Shown piece by piece: positions 19,704 through 27,831 of a stretch of 64,000 nucleotides of DNA (positions within the stretch are counted from its first letter, which is position 1; every line of letters begins with the position of its first letter). A program made the translations under genes and the position numbers. Source of the DNA: Aquabacterium sp. (lineage in GTDB: Bacteria; Pseudomonadota; Gammaproteobacteria; Burkholderiales; Burkholderiaceae_C); the NCBI RefSeq assembly GCF_016234775.1, contig NZ_JACRAH010000009.1:80584-144583 (forward strand), given 5' to 3'. A model generated the notes under the pieces. The model was given only the letters and a program-made list of their open reading frames with translations. It was not told the origin of the DNA and did not search any database.

Positions 19704-21026
19704 TCACTTCCTGAGCGAGCTTGTCGATCCTGTGAAGAAGACATCCGGCAAGGCCAACGTAGCCTCAGCCACGTCAAGCAAGCGACGGTTGTGATCCATC
19801 GAGGCTTTCTGCAAAGACCGGAAGGCCGCTTCTTCCGTGAGCCCCAGTCGCGACATCAACGCACCCTTGGCGCGTTCGATCACCTTGCGCTCATGCAGGG
19901 CGCGCCGTGCGGCGTCGAGTTCAACCTCCATGCTGGCCAATCGTGCGGACTGTGTCTGCAGCAGATCCTCCAGCGACGACACCTGGGCCTCATGTGCCGG
20001 GTCTGTTGAGCTTGCGGCGGTGGCTTCGAGCAGGTTGGGCAGCACGGGCGCCGCATCCGGTTGCTCTGCTGCGTTGAAGAAACGGTCCACCGCGTGGGTG
20101 TGCGGCGGCGGGTTGTCGCGCAAGCGTTGCAGCAGGCCTTCAGAGTCCTGCAAGTCCTGGCGGGTGGCCGTCCATTGAGCCTGGCAGGCCTGACGCAGGC
20201 ATTGCACCAGTTCGATTTGCAGCGCCCACATCTCGGAGATGCGTTCACTGGTGATGTCGAACCAGAGATCGCTCAAGCCGCTGTCAAGTTTCGCACCTGG
20301 TCTGGCCGTGCACAGCGTGCGCCGCAGGCGCTCCAGTTGCGCGACATGGGGCGTCAGCTGATGCTGCTGCCAGCGTGCGCGCAAGCTGGGCTCGGCAAAC
20401 TCGTCGAACACCTGGAGGCTGCGCTCCTGCGCGTCAATCAGGTGCACGATGCGCTGCTGTTCGGCGTCATCGCTGGCGCCGGACGCAAACAGTTGCGCCC
20501 CCACGGCGCGCTCCTGCCCGGCCGCTTCCTTGCCCTGCACCAGGTGCACAAAGGCCACGAGCAGCCGCGAAATGCCGGGCAGCGCTGCGGCATCGGCCAC
20601 GTGAAAGACCAGCTCGACCATGCCCGCGATCAAGCGGCTGAAGGCCGCGACGGCATCATGGGCACTGGGCTGGCGCTGATCAATGCGCGCGCGCAGATCG
20701 GCCAGGGCATCGAGGTCGAGCAGCACCCACGCCATCAGGGACAGCATGCGCGCCGAGGCGCCCTGTTCTGGCGCCAGTTGCCGGGCGAGCAAGTCGCGCA
20801 AACTGGCTTCCATGGGCCGGGCTGCAGCCAGCGCAGCCTGCCGCTCTTCTTCAAAGCGCTGGCCGCCAGAGGCCAGATAGATGCTGGTGGCACCACGCTC
20901 CCTTTGCAGCGCGTGCACAAGCTGGCCGATGACATCCACCAGCTCGACGCGGCCCATCAGGTGCCCGACGGCATCGATTTCCAGTTGTTTGGCGCGCAGA
21001 ACAAGTTGTGAGACGGACAGTTGCAT
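19704..21026 (-). CDS. NIT-ANTAR nitrate/nitrite-responsive transcription antiterminator (NasR-like)
   Basis: This 440-residue protein has an N-terminal all-helical NIT sensor region (about 35-290, QRERGATSIYLASGG is characteristic) and a C-terminal ANTAR RNA-binding domain (about 365-425, ERKVIERAKGALMSRLGL then EEAAFRSLQK). In Klebsiella NasR, nitrate binding to NIT lets ANTAR prevent termination in the nas leader. The gene lies 53 bases downstream of nirD on the same strand, so it could be part of the nirBD transcript. The ATG at 21026 is chosen; 21056 is also in frame. Confidence 0.88.
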   Translation of the reverse strand: MQLSVSQLVLRAKQLEIDAVGHLMGRVELVDVIGQLVHALQRERGATSIYLASGGQRFEEERQAALAAARPMEASLRDLLARQLAPEQGASARMLSLMAWVLLDLDALADLRARIDQRQPSAHDAVAAFSRLIAGMVELVFHVADAAALPGISRLLVAFVHLVQGKEAAGQERAVGAQLFASGASDDAEQQRIVHLIDAQERSLQVFDEFAEPSLRARWQQHQLTPHVAQLERLRRTLCTARPGAKLDSGLSDLWFDITSERISEMWALQIELVQCLRQACQAQWTATRQDLQDSEGLLQRLRDNPPPHTHAVDRFFNAAEQPDAAPVLPNLLEATAASSTDPAHEAQVSSLEDLLQTQSARLASMEVELDAARRALHERKVIERAKGALMSRLGLTEEAAFRSLQKASMDHNRRLLDVAEATLALPDVFFTGSTSSLRK

Positions 21027-21078
21027 GGGCTGACGGACTGGGAGTGAGCCCCCCATTGTCCGTCAGATGCGGGGTGGG

Positions 21079-21438
21079 TCAGTTGCCCGACACCAGGACC
21101 TGCCCATCTACCACGCGGACTTCGTGCGCGCGCACCGAATGCTCGGGCGACTCCAGGCAGGCGCCGGTACGCAGATCGAAGTGGTTCTTGTACAGCGGCG
21201 AGGCCACGACGATCTGGTCGCCCAGGTTGCCCACCAGACCGCGAGAGAGCACGCTGGCGCCGGATTTGGGGTCGATGTTGTCAATGGCGAAGAACTGGTC
21301 TTCACCGACACGGAAGACCGCGACGTGCCGGCTCGCCACCAGGGCGCACACCCCCGTGTTGGGCACGATGGCATCGACGGCGCAGACGGAGGTCCAGGCG
21401 GAGGCGTCAGTCGGAAAATTCAAAACAGCAGCATTCAT
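21079..21438 (-). CDS. nirD: nitrite reductase (NADH) small subunit
   Basis: This 119-residue protein matches NirD, a Rieske-fold partner of NirB in the cytoplasmic reduction of nitrite to ammonium. It has SPLYKNHFDLRTGACLES in place of the Cys-His ligand loop, as expected for NirD proteins that lost the Fe-S ligands. A GAGAGG ribosome-binding site precedes the ATG at 21438. It follows nirB by 22 bases. Confidence 0.9.
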   Translation of the reverse strand: MNAAVLNFPTDASAWTSVCAVDAIVPNTGVCALVASRHVAVFRVGEDQFFAIDNIDPKSGASVLSRGLVGNLGDQIVVASPLYKNHFDLRTGACLESPEHSVRAHEVRVVDGQVLVSGN

Positions 21439-21460
21439 GGGTGGATTCCTCTCAGCGGGA

Positions 21461-23992
21461 TCAGGCCAGAGTGGCCTCGGTCGATGCGTCGTCGCGCTCT
21501 TCAGGGCGGGCCGGGCGGATCTGGCCGCGTTCCTTGACGAAGACGATGCGTTCATCCTTGGCATCGCTGTTGACGAAGGAGCGGAAGCGCTGGCGAACTT
21601 CGGGGTTGGTCACGGCCGTCTTCCATTCGCACTGGTAGGTATCGACCACATGCTGCATCTGGCCTTCCAGTTCGGCGGCCAGACCCAGCGTGTCATTGAT
21701 CAGCACGCCCTTGAGGTAGTCCAGGCCCCCTTCGAGGTTGTCGCGCCAGGTGCTGGTGCGTTGCAGGCGGTCTGCGGTGCGCACATAGAACATCAGGAAG
21801 CGGTCGATCAATTTGATCAACTCGACCTTGCTCAGATCAGAGGCAATCAGCTCGGCGTGGCGGGGCTTCATGCCACCGTTGCCACACACGTACAGATTCC
21901 AGCCCTTTTCCGTGGCGATCACGCCCACGTCCTTGCCCTGTGCTTCGGCGCACTCGCGCGTGCAACCGGATACGCCGAACTTGATCTTGTGCGGCGCGCG
22001 CAGGCCCTTGTAGCGGTTCTCCAGCTCGACGGCCAGGCCCACCGAATCATCGACACCGTAACGGCACCAGGTCGAACCCACGCAGCTCTTGACCGTGCGC
22101 AGCGACTTGCCATAGGCGTGTCCCGATTCGAAACCTGCGGCGATCAACTCTTCCCAGATCAGGGGCAGTTGCTCCACCCGGGCTCCGAACAAGTCCACAC
22201 GTTGGCCGCCAGTGATCTTGGTGTACAGGCCATACTTCTTGGCAACCTGGCCCACAGCGATCAGGCCCTCGGGCGTCACTTCGCCACCTGGCATGCGGGG
22301 CACGACGGAGTAGGTGCCATCTTTTTGAATGTTGCCCAGGAAGTAGTCGTTGCTGTCTTGCAGGCTGGCGAGCTCCTTCTTGAGCACGAACTCGTTCCAG
22401 ACGGATGCCAGGATGTTGGCGGCAGCCGGCTTGCAGATGTCGCAGCCCAGGCCCTTGCCGTGCTTGCTCAGCAGGTCGGCAAAAGACTTGATCTCGCCAA
22501 CGCGGATCAGGTGGTACAGCTCCTGGCGCGAGTAGGCGAAGTGTTCGCAGATGTGGTTGTTGACCGCCAGACCCTGCTTCTTCATCTCGGCCTTCATGAC
22601 CTGGGTGACCAGGGGCACGCAACCGCCGCAGGTGGCGCCAGCCTTGGTGCAGGACTTCAGCAGCGAGATGGACGTGGCGCCTTCACCCACGGCCGAACAG
22701 ATCTGGCCTTTGGTCACGCTGTTGCACGAGCAGATCATGGCGCTGTCGGGCAGGGCGTCGGGGCCCAGGCCGGGCTTGGCCTTGCCGTCGCTGGACGGCA
22801 GGATCAGGAACTCGGGGTCGGCCGGCAGGTCGATGCCATTGAGCGCCATCTGCAGCAGCGTGCCGTATTCATCGGCATTGCCCACCAGCACCGCGCCCAG
22901 CAGCTTCTTGCTGTCTTGGCTGACGACGATCTTCTTGTAGATCTGCTTGATCTCGTCGATGTACTGGAAGCTGTGGCAATGAGGCGTCTTGGCATGAGCG
23001 TCGCCAATGGAGGCGACATCCACACCCATCAACTTGAGCTTGGTGCTCATGTCGGCGCCCGCGAAGCTGGCGGCAGCGTCACCCGCGATGTGTTTGGCGG
23101 CAATGCGGGCCATGTCATAACCAGGCGCCACCAGACCGAAGGTCTGCTCGTTCCAGGATGCGCATTCGCCGATGGCGTAGATGTGGTGGTCGCTGGCGCG
23201 GCAGTGATCGTCGATCACGACGCCACCACGTGGGCCGATGGCCAGTACACATTGGCGGGCCAGTTCGTCGCGCGGGCGGATACCGGCCGAGAACACGATC
23301 ATGTCGGTTTCAAGGTAGCTGCCATCTTCAAAGACCATGCGGTGCAGGTGCTCTGCGCCATCGGTGATCTTGACCGTGCTGCGGCTGGTGTGCACGTGCA
23401 AGCCCAAGGCCTCGATCTTGTTGCGCAGCACGCGGCCACCCATGTCATCCACTTGTGCTGCCATCAGGCGAGGAGCGAACTCGATGACGTGGGTGTCCAG
23501 GCCCATGTCGCGCAGCGCCTTGGCGCATTCCAGACCCAGCAGGCCACCGCCGACCACCACGCCGTTTTTGGCCTTGGCGCCCGCGGCCTTCATGCCTTCG
23601 AGATCTTCAATCGTGCGGTAGACGAAGCACTTGTTGCGCTCACGGCCTGGAACAGGGGGGACGAAAGGCACCGAGCCGGTGGCCAGCACCAGTTTGTCGT
23701 ACTGCAGCTCCTCACCGTCCGCCGTGGTCACCGTATTGGTGCGCCGCTCGATGGCCACGGCCTTGGCGGCCAGGCGCAGCTTGAAACCGGTGCGCTCGAA
23801 GAAGCCAGGCTCGACCAGGGAGAGGTCTTCAGCCGTCTTGCCAGAGAAGTATTCGGAGAGGTGAACCCGGTCGTAAGCGGGGCGGGGTTCTTCGCACAGT
23901 ACCGTGACCTCGGCATCCTTCAGGCCGGATTCGGCCAGGCTTTCGAGGAACTTGTGGCCAACCATGCCATGACCAACGACGACGATCTTCAT
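21461..23992 (-). CDS. nirB: nitrite reductase (NADH) large subunit
   Basis: This 843-residue enzyme reduces nitrite to ammonium using NADH. Domains in order: FAD-binding (VVVGHGMVGHKF at residues 4-15), NADH-binding (VVVGGGLLGLECA), a BFD-like [2Fe-2S] region with CSCNSVTKGQIC near 418 and GATCGGCVP, and the sulphite/nitrite reductase core with siroheme/[4Fe-4S] cysteines in CVGSTWC (about 637) and GCTRECAEA (about 671). AGGAG lies 6 bases before the ATG. With nirD it forms an assimilatory-type unit. The upstream sigma-54 promoter and NtrC-like box suggest nitrogen control. Confidence 0.95.
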   Translation of the reverse strand: MKIVVVGHGMVGHKFLESLAESGLKDAEVTVLCEEPRPAYDRVHLSEYFSGKTAEDLSLVEPGFFERTGFKLRLAAKAVAIERRTNTVTTADGEELQYDKLVLATGSVPFVPPVPGRERNKCFVYRTIEDLEGMKAAGAKAKNGVVVGGGLLGLECAKALRDMGLDTHVIEFAPRLMAAQVDDMGGRVLRNKIEALGLHVHTSRSTVKITDGAEHLHRMVFEDGSYLETDMIVFSAGIRPRDELARQCVLAIGPRGGVVIDDHCRASDHHIYAIGECASWNEQTFGLVAPGYDMARIAAKHIAGDAAASFAGADMSTKLKLMGVDVASIGDAHAKTPHCHSFQYIDEIKQIYKKIVVSQDSKKLLGAVLVGNADEYGTLLQMALNGIDLPADPEFLILPSSDGKAKPGLGPDALPDSAMICSCNSVTKGQICSAVGEGATSISLLKSCTKAGATCGGCVPLVTQVMKAEMKKQGLAVNNHICEHFAYSRQELYHLIRVGEIKSFADLLSKHGKGLGCDICKPAAANILASVWNEFVLKKELASLQDSNDYFLGNIQKDGTYSVVPRMPGGEVTPEGLIAVGQVAKKYGLYTKITGGQRVDLFGARVEQLPLIWEELIAAGFESGHAYGKSLRTVKSCVGSTWCRYGVDDSVGLAVELENRYKGLRAPHKIKFGVSGCTRECAEAQGKDVGVIATEKGWNLYVCGNGGMKPRHAELIASDLSKVELIKLIDRFLMFYVRTADRLQRTSTWRDNLEGGLDYLKGVLINDTLGLAAELEGQMQHVVDTYQCEWKTAVTNPEVRQRFRSFVNSDAKDERIVFVKERGQIRPARPEERDDASTEATLA

Positions 23993-24166
23993 GTGAACTC
24001 CTGCGACGGTAGAGGTGCGCTTGCCCGGCCAATGCCGGCGAGCCGAAACCAATGAAAGAACAGCCAGATCACGCCACCGTGAAGTGGCCCTGACTGCATT
24101 CCGCCGTCGTTAGCGGAGAACAAAAAGCGTGCACCGAGGCGACGATACCTGCGGGTGCAGATAGTT

Positions 24167-24183
24167 AAGCAATAGGTGTGCCA
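24167..24183 (-). promoter_or_regulatory. sigma-54 promoter of nirBD
   Basis: The minus strand reads TGGCACACCTATTGCTT, matching the -24/-12 consensus TGGCAC-N5-TTGC exactly, with correct GG-to-GC spacing. The predicted start of transcription is near 24157, leaving a leader of about 165 bases before nirB, long enough for an antitermination region. Confidence 0.8.
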
Positions 24184-24201
24184 GTGTATTTTGGGTGTTG
24201 A

Positions 24202-24218
24202 TGCACTCACATGGTGCG
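24202..24218. promoter_or_regulatory. NtrC-like binding site
   Basis: TGCACTCACATGGTGCG matches the NtrC consensus TGCACY-N5-GGTGCA at all defined positions but the last. It is centred about 53 bases upstream of the predicted nirB start, closer than most enhancer sites. Confidence 0.6.
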
Positions 24219-24221
24219 CAG

Positions 24222-24257
24222 ATGGCGCCAAAACTGGGCTTGCAGCCGTGGCGCCAT
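24222..24257. repeat. paired palindromes upstream of nirB and the lipase gene
   Basis: ATGGCGCCA (24222-24230) and TGGCGCCAT (24249-24257) are inverted copies around an 18-base spacer; each contains the palindrome TGGCGCCA, and the centres are 26 bases apart. They could be operator sites for a dimeric regulator of either divergent gene. Confidence 0.4.
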
Positions 24258-24430
24258 TGAGGAAACCACCGTTATCACAAACCCTGGATCTGTCTGGTGC
24301 CGGACATATTGGGCAGGGTTGCACGGGCACGATGCAACGTATCAGCTCATGACAAGCGCTGCCAAGGCAAACAAAAAGATTGCCCCATTCGGTTTAACGC
24401 ATCTCGCAAGAGAGACCCCAGGAGACATTG

Positions 24431-25753
24431 ATGCCCATTCGCCCCAGCACCCGAAACTTGCTGACAGCAACCCAGGTCGCAGTAGCCGCACTCATGGTGC
24501 CGGCCATGTCCAGCGCTGCCACTACAACCGACCCCTTCTTCCAGTACACGGACAGCGCTCAACTGGCGGCCGCCGCACCAGGCACGATCCTCAAGAGCCG
24601 CACGATCACGGCTTACCTCGCGGGCATCAAGACGTCGTACCAGGCCACCCAGATCGTTTACCGCTCGACTGATGCCCTGCAGCGTCCTGCCGCCAACGTG
24701 ACGACCATCTTCTCGCCCGACTGCAGCAAGGTCAGTTGCGCCAACAAGAACAAGGTGATCTCGTACCAGTCGTTCTATGACTCGCTGAACCCGGAAGATG
24801 GCCCCTCGCGCGCCTATGCTGGTGGCACCCGCCTGCCGGAGGTCCTGCCTGCTGTTGAAGCCGTGCTGTTTGGCAGCTACGTGAAGAAGGGTTACACGGT
24901 CATCATCTCTGATACCGAAGGCCAGAAGGCCAACTTCGCCGCCGGCCCTGAATACGGCTACAACACGCTGGACTCGATCCGTGCGGCTTTCAGCTCTTCG
25001 CAGATCGGTCTGGCCAGCAGCGCCAAGGTCGTGATGATGGGCTACTCGGGCGGCGCGATTGCCACCGAGTGGGCGGCCGAGCTGGCGCCAAGCTACGCAC
25101 CTGATCTGAATGACAACCTGATCGGCGCGGCGTTCGGCGGCACCCTGGTGAGCCCTGAGCACAACCTGACCTACGTCGAAGGCGCACCCATCTGGGGTGG
25201 TGTGATGCCCATGGCGGTGCTGGGCGTTTCGCGCTCTTACGAGATCGACATCAAGAAGTACCTGACCCCGCGTGGTCTGGAAGTCTTTGACAGGATGCAG
25301 AAGGCGTCGATCGCCTACGTGCTGGGTCAGTACAGCAAGGTGACCTGGAAGGACCTCGTCAAGCCCGAGTTCCAGGACCGCACCAAGATCCCTGAGTATG
25401 TGGAAGCCGTGAACAAGGTCATCATGGGCACGGGCGGCACGCCGACCATTCCGCTGCAGATCGGTCAAGGCACCGGCGGCACCCTGGAGTTGACCAAGAC
25501 CTCGCCGATCTGGGGCAAGGGTGACGGCGTGATGCTGGCTGGTGACGTTCGCACACTGGCGCGCCAGTACTGCGGCAAGGGCGTGCCTGTGCAGCACAAG
25601 GAGTGGGGTTCGAGCCACTTCCTGTCCATCGCCAACTGGCTGCCTTGGGCAACCGCCTGGGTGGACGACCGCTTTGCCGGCAAGGCCGCACCGCAGAACT
25701 GCTCCAGCATTGCCGTGGGCAACGCGCTGACGCCGATCGTGTACACGCCCTGA
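24431..25753 (+). CDS. secreted lipase (LIP family)
   Basis: This 440-residue protein has a signal peptide ending near AMSSAATTT. It resembles the secretory lipase (LIP, Candida antarctica lipase A-like) family, which hydrolyses triglycerides outside the cell. The nucleophile motif is GYSGGA (G-x-S-x-G) with the likely Asp in the KGDGVMLAGD region and His in WGSSHFLS. Cysteines (DCSK/SCAN, QYCGK/QNCSS) may form disulphides. AGGAGA about 7 bases before the ATG at 24431 supports the start. It is a single gene ending in a terminator. Confidence 0.85.
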   Translation: MPIRPSTRNLLTATQVAVAALMVPAMSSAATTTDPFFQYTDSAQLAAAAPGTILKSRTITAYLAGIKTSYQATQIVYRSTDALQRPAANVTTIFSPDCSKVSCANKNKVISYQSFYDSLNPEDGPSRAYAGGTRLPEVLPAVEAVLFGSYVKKGYTVIISDTEGQKANFAAGPEYGYNTLDSIRAAFSSSQIGLASSAKVVMMGYSGGAIATEWAAELAPSYAPDLNDNLIGAAFGGTLVSPEHNLTYVEGAPIWGGVMPMAVLGVSRSYEIDIKKYLTPRGLEVFDRMQKASIAYVLGQYSKVTWKDLVKPEFQDRTKIPEYVEAVNKVIMGTGGTPTIPLQIGQGTGGTLELTKTSPIWGKGDGVMLAGDVRTLARQYCGKGVPVQHKEWGSSHFLSIANWLPWATAWVDDRFAGKAAPQNCSSIAVGNALTPIVYTP

Positions 25754-25790
25754 TATAGGGCAGGGATGGCTCGCAAGCCATGAAGAAGAA

Positions 25791-25819
25791 GGGGCGACTG
25801 GGTCGCCCCTTTTGCTTTT
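25791..25819 (+). terminator. intrinsic terminator of the lipase gene
   Basis: GGGGCGAC (25791-25798) and GTCGCCCC (25802-25809) form a perfect stem with a 3-base loop, followed by TTTTGCTTTT. It starts 37 bases after the lipase stop codon. Confidence 0.92.
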
Positions 25820-25875
25820 CAGAGCTGGAAGTCGTAATCGACCGTCAAGGGCGCATGGTCGCTGAACCAGCCGTG
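25819..25875 (-). pseudogene. orphan 3' end of an exodeoxyribonuclease III gene
   Basis: Read on the minus strand this encodes GWFSDHAPLTVDYDFQL and a stop. It is in register with the C-terminus of the intact xth gene at 26999 (SWFSDHAPLTIDYAFSL and stop). A 22-base block (25850-25871) is identical to 27030-27051, at the same distance from the stop codon in both. Upstream similarity fades after about 57 bases. The differences are partly synonymous, so the copies come from different alleles or have diverged. It suggests that the segment up to 26998 entered at the xth 3' end. Confidence 0.8.
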
Positions 25876-25946
25876 CCTCGCAATGCCCAGTGATGACATC
25901 GCCGACGGAAATCACGCCTTTCCGCGATGCCGTGTAATGCAAGTCA

Positions 25947-25975
25947 TTGATTTTAAAAGAGTCACCGTATAAAAT
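25947..25975 (+). promoter_or_regulatory. sigma-70-type promoter of the nucleotidyltransferase gene
   Basis: TTGATT (25947-25952) and TAAAAT (25970-25975) are spaced by 17 bases in an AT-rich stretch unlike the surrounding DNA. TATAAA at 25968 is an overlapping alternative -10 box. Confidence 0.55.
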
Positions 25976-26006
25976 CACGTTTGTATTTTTATAAGGTGAT
26001 GACGCT

Positions 26007-26942
26007 GTGAACCATCTCCCATTGCCTGACAGCGCCGCGCGGCAAGCCATCGACTCCGAGGCGATCTTCTTGGAGTGGCTGCGCGTGGTCAAGGAAGCCA
26101 AAAAATTTGCGGGCGGGATGTATTTCAAGCGAGAGGGCTCGTACGAGTACTTGGTCAAGACCTCGCCTGACAATCGGCAAAGCAGGTTGGGGCCCCGCGA
26201 CGAGAAGACGGAGGAGACGCTGCGAGCCTTCACCGAAGGCAAGCAGAAGATGGAAGCCCGGCAAAGGTCCTTGCGGGCGAGCCTGCGCGAATCTGAACGG
26301 CTCAATAAAGCCTTGCGCGTGGGGAGGGTGCCCAACCCGGTTGTGGACGTGCTCAACGAGTTGGAGCTAGCGGGGCTTGGCGCGCACTTCACGGTGGTGG
26401 GCACCCATGCCCTGTATGCCTACGAGGCGGCGGCGTCCATGCGCATCGAGGCGGGTGCGCTGGCCACACAGGATGTCGACCTTCTGTGGGATGCGCGCAA
26501 GCGCGTCCAGTTCGTCAGCACGATGGCCAAATTGGACAGCTCTTTGCTCAAGCTGCTGCAGCGTGCGGATCCCACCTTTCAGCGCATGGAAGGACAGATT
26601 GAGTCGGCCGTCAACGACAAGGGGTTCATGGTGGATTTCCTTCGCCGCATGGCCACCGAGGGCGACCCGCACCCCTTTCGTTTTACCGAGGACGAAGGCG
26701 ATCTGTGGCCCGTTCAGGCGCAGCGTGCGGAAGCCTTCCTCAATGCGCCGAGGTACGAGCGGGTGGTGTTCTCGGTCACGGGCCGCATGGCGCTGATGCG
26801 CACCGTGTCGCCTGCCGTGTTCGTGGCGTTCAAGCGCTGGATGGCCGAACTCGACAATAGGCCGCCTGGCAAACGCCGCAGAGACAAGCTTCAGGCGGAC
26901 ATCGTTCAGCAACTGCTGGACGAGAAGGCACTTCAGCCCTGA
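26007..26942 (+). CDS. GSU2403-family nucleotidyltransferase-fold protein
   Basis: This 311-residue soluble protein resembles the GSU2403 (NTP_transf_8) family. The typical part is about residues 105-165: GLGAHFTVVGTHALYAYEAA, then a DVDLLWD motif that should hold the metal-binding aspartates of the nucleotidyltransferase fold. The substrate is unknown; minimal nucleotidyltransferases of this superfamily can act as antitoxins, toxins or defence components. The start is GTG at 26007, preceded by AAGGTG; an ATG is absent at that position. The gene has its own AT-rich promoter and lies between two copies of the xth 3' end, which suggests transfer. Confidence 0.75.
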   Translation: MNHLPLPDSAARQAIDSEAIFLEWLRVVKEAKKFAGGMYFKREGSYEYLVKTSPDNRQSRLGPRDEKTEETLRAFTEGKQKMEARQRSLRASLRESERLNKALRVGRVPNPVVDVLNELELAGLGAHFTVVGTHALYAYEAAASMRIEAGALATQDVDLLWDARKRVQFVSTMAKLDSSLLKLLQRADPTFQRMEGQIESAVNDKGFMVDFLRRMATEGDPHPFRFTEDEGDLWPVQAQRAEAFLNAPRYERVVFSVTGRMALMRTVSPAVFVAFKRWMAELDNRPPGKRRRDKLQADIVQQLLDEKALQP

Positions 26943-26998
26943 TGAGGCATGTGAATCGCTTGCCCCAGCCCTATGCTGAGTGAAGGACTCGTCGCCGG

Positions 26999-27811
26999 TC
27001 AGAGGCTGAAGGCGTAGTCAATGGTCAGCGGCGCATGGTCGCTGAACCAGCTGTCCTTGTACACACTGGCGTGCTTGGCCGTGGCCGCCAGCCCAGGCGT
27101 CGCCAAATGGTAGTCAATGCGCCACCCCACGTTCTTCGCGCGCGCCTGGCCCCGGTTGCTCCACCATGTGTAGCACTCGTCCGTGGTGTCGGGGTGCAGC
27201 GTGCGGTAGACATCCACCAGGCGCGTCTCGCCGGCCGGATCCAGCAGCTTGGTCATCCAGGCGCGCTCCTCGGGCAGGAAGCCGCTGTTCTTGAGGTTGC
27301 CCTTCCAGTTCTTCAGGTCGGCTTCCTTGTGGGCGATGTTGACGTCGCCGATCAGGATGAACTCGCGCTCGCCACGCAGGGCGGCCAGATGCGGCTGGAT
27401 GATGTCCAGAAAGCGGTACTTGGCTTCCTGGCGTTCTTCCGAGCTGGAGCCGCTGGGGAAGTAGCAACTGATCAGCGACAGCTTGCGGCCCGGTTTGTCA
27501 AAGCGCAGCTCCACGTAGCGGCCTTCCGGGTCGAATTCGCCGCTGGGGTCCTTGCCGCCCAGGCCGATGATCACGTCAGAAGGTTCGTGCTTCGTGTAAA
27601 GCCCGACGCCGGAGTAACCCTTCTTTTCTGCATGGTGGAAATGGCCATTCATGCCGGCGAAGGCTTTCAGAGGCTCGGGCATGTCGTCGACATGAACTTT
27701 GAGCTCCTGCACGCCCATACAATCGGCGGACATGGTTTCAGTCCAGGGCACGAGGCCCTTGGTGGCGGCAGAACGGATGCCGTTGAGGTTCAGTGAGACC
27801 AGACGAAACAC
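26999..27811 (-). CDS. xth: exodeoxyribonuclease III
   Basis: This 270-residue protein is an ExoIII/AP endonuclease that nicks DNA 5' to abasic sites during base-excision repair. Motifs of the endonuclease/exonuclease/phosphatase fold are present: SLNLNGIRSA, QELKV (metal Glu36), GDVNIAH (Asp/Asn), TWWSNRG, WRIDYH and SDHAPLT (catalytic Asp/His). A GTG at 27811 gives the family-like N-terminus (VFRLVSLNLNG); a TTG upstream at 27829 is less likely. The start lies 20 bases from that of divergent pyrE. Confidence 0.92.
   Translation of the reverse strand: MFRLVSLNLNGIRSAATKGLVPWTETMSADCMGVQELKVHVDDMPEPLKAFAGMNGHFHHAEKKGYSGVGLYTKHEPSDVIIGLGGKDPSGEFDPEGRYVELRFDKPGRKLSLISCYFPSGSSSEERQEAKYRFLDIIQPHLAALRGEREFILIGDVNIAHKEADLKNWKGNLKNSGFLPEERAWMTKLLDPAGETRLVDVYRTLHPDTTDECYTWWSNRGQARAKNVGWRIDYHLATPGLAATAKHASVYKDSWFSDHAPLTIDYAFSL
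27030..27051. repeat. 22-base block identical to 25850-25871
   Basis: This block lies in the 3' end of xth, 31 bases from its stop codon. The same 22 bases occur at 25850-25871, at the same distance from the orphan stop, on the far side of the nucleotidyltransferase gene. The pair brackets about 1.2 kb. Confidence 0.85.
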
Positions 27812-27831
27812 GACGAAATACCCAATCAATC

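Larger units (their letters stand above)
23993..24430. other. divergent intergenic region nirB / lipase
   Basis: This 438-base region has no credible gene. It holds the nirB leader (with a hairpin at 24073-24088 having a 5-bp stem and 6-base loop), the sigma-54 promoter at 24167-24183, the NtrC-like box at 24202-24218, the paired palindromes at 24222-24257, and the ribosome-binding site AGGAG of the lipase gene at 24419-24423. No clear sigma-70 promoter for the lipase was recognised. Confidence 0.7.

Noticed and set aside
24021..24045. Second antiterminator hairpin in the nirB leader
   Set aside because: The CCGGC/GCCGG stem has only a 4-base loop and no T-run after it, unlike known NasR targets.
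21008..24055. 1015-codon open frame antisense to nirB
   Set aside because: GC-rich codon bias leaves the opposite strand open; the predicted protein is His/Gln/Val-rich without motifs, while nirB is clear.
24130..24159. Second NtrC site (TGCACC and GGTGCA)
   Set aside because: The half-sites are 18 bases apart, far more than in the consensus, and overlap the predicted transcript start.
24347..26404. 685-codon open frame antisense to the lipase gene
   Set aside because: It crosses the lipase, its terminator and the nucleotidyltransferase start; composition is that of a shadow frame.
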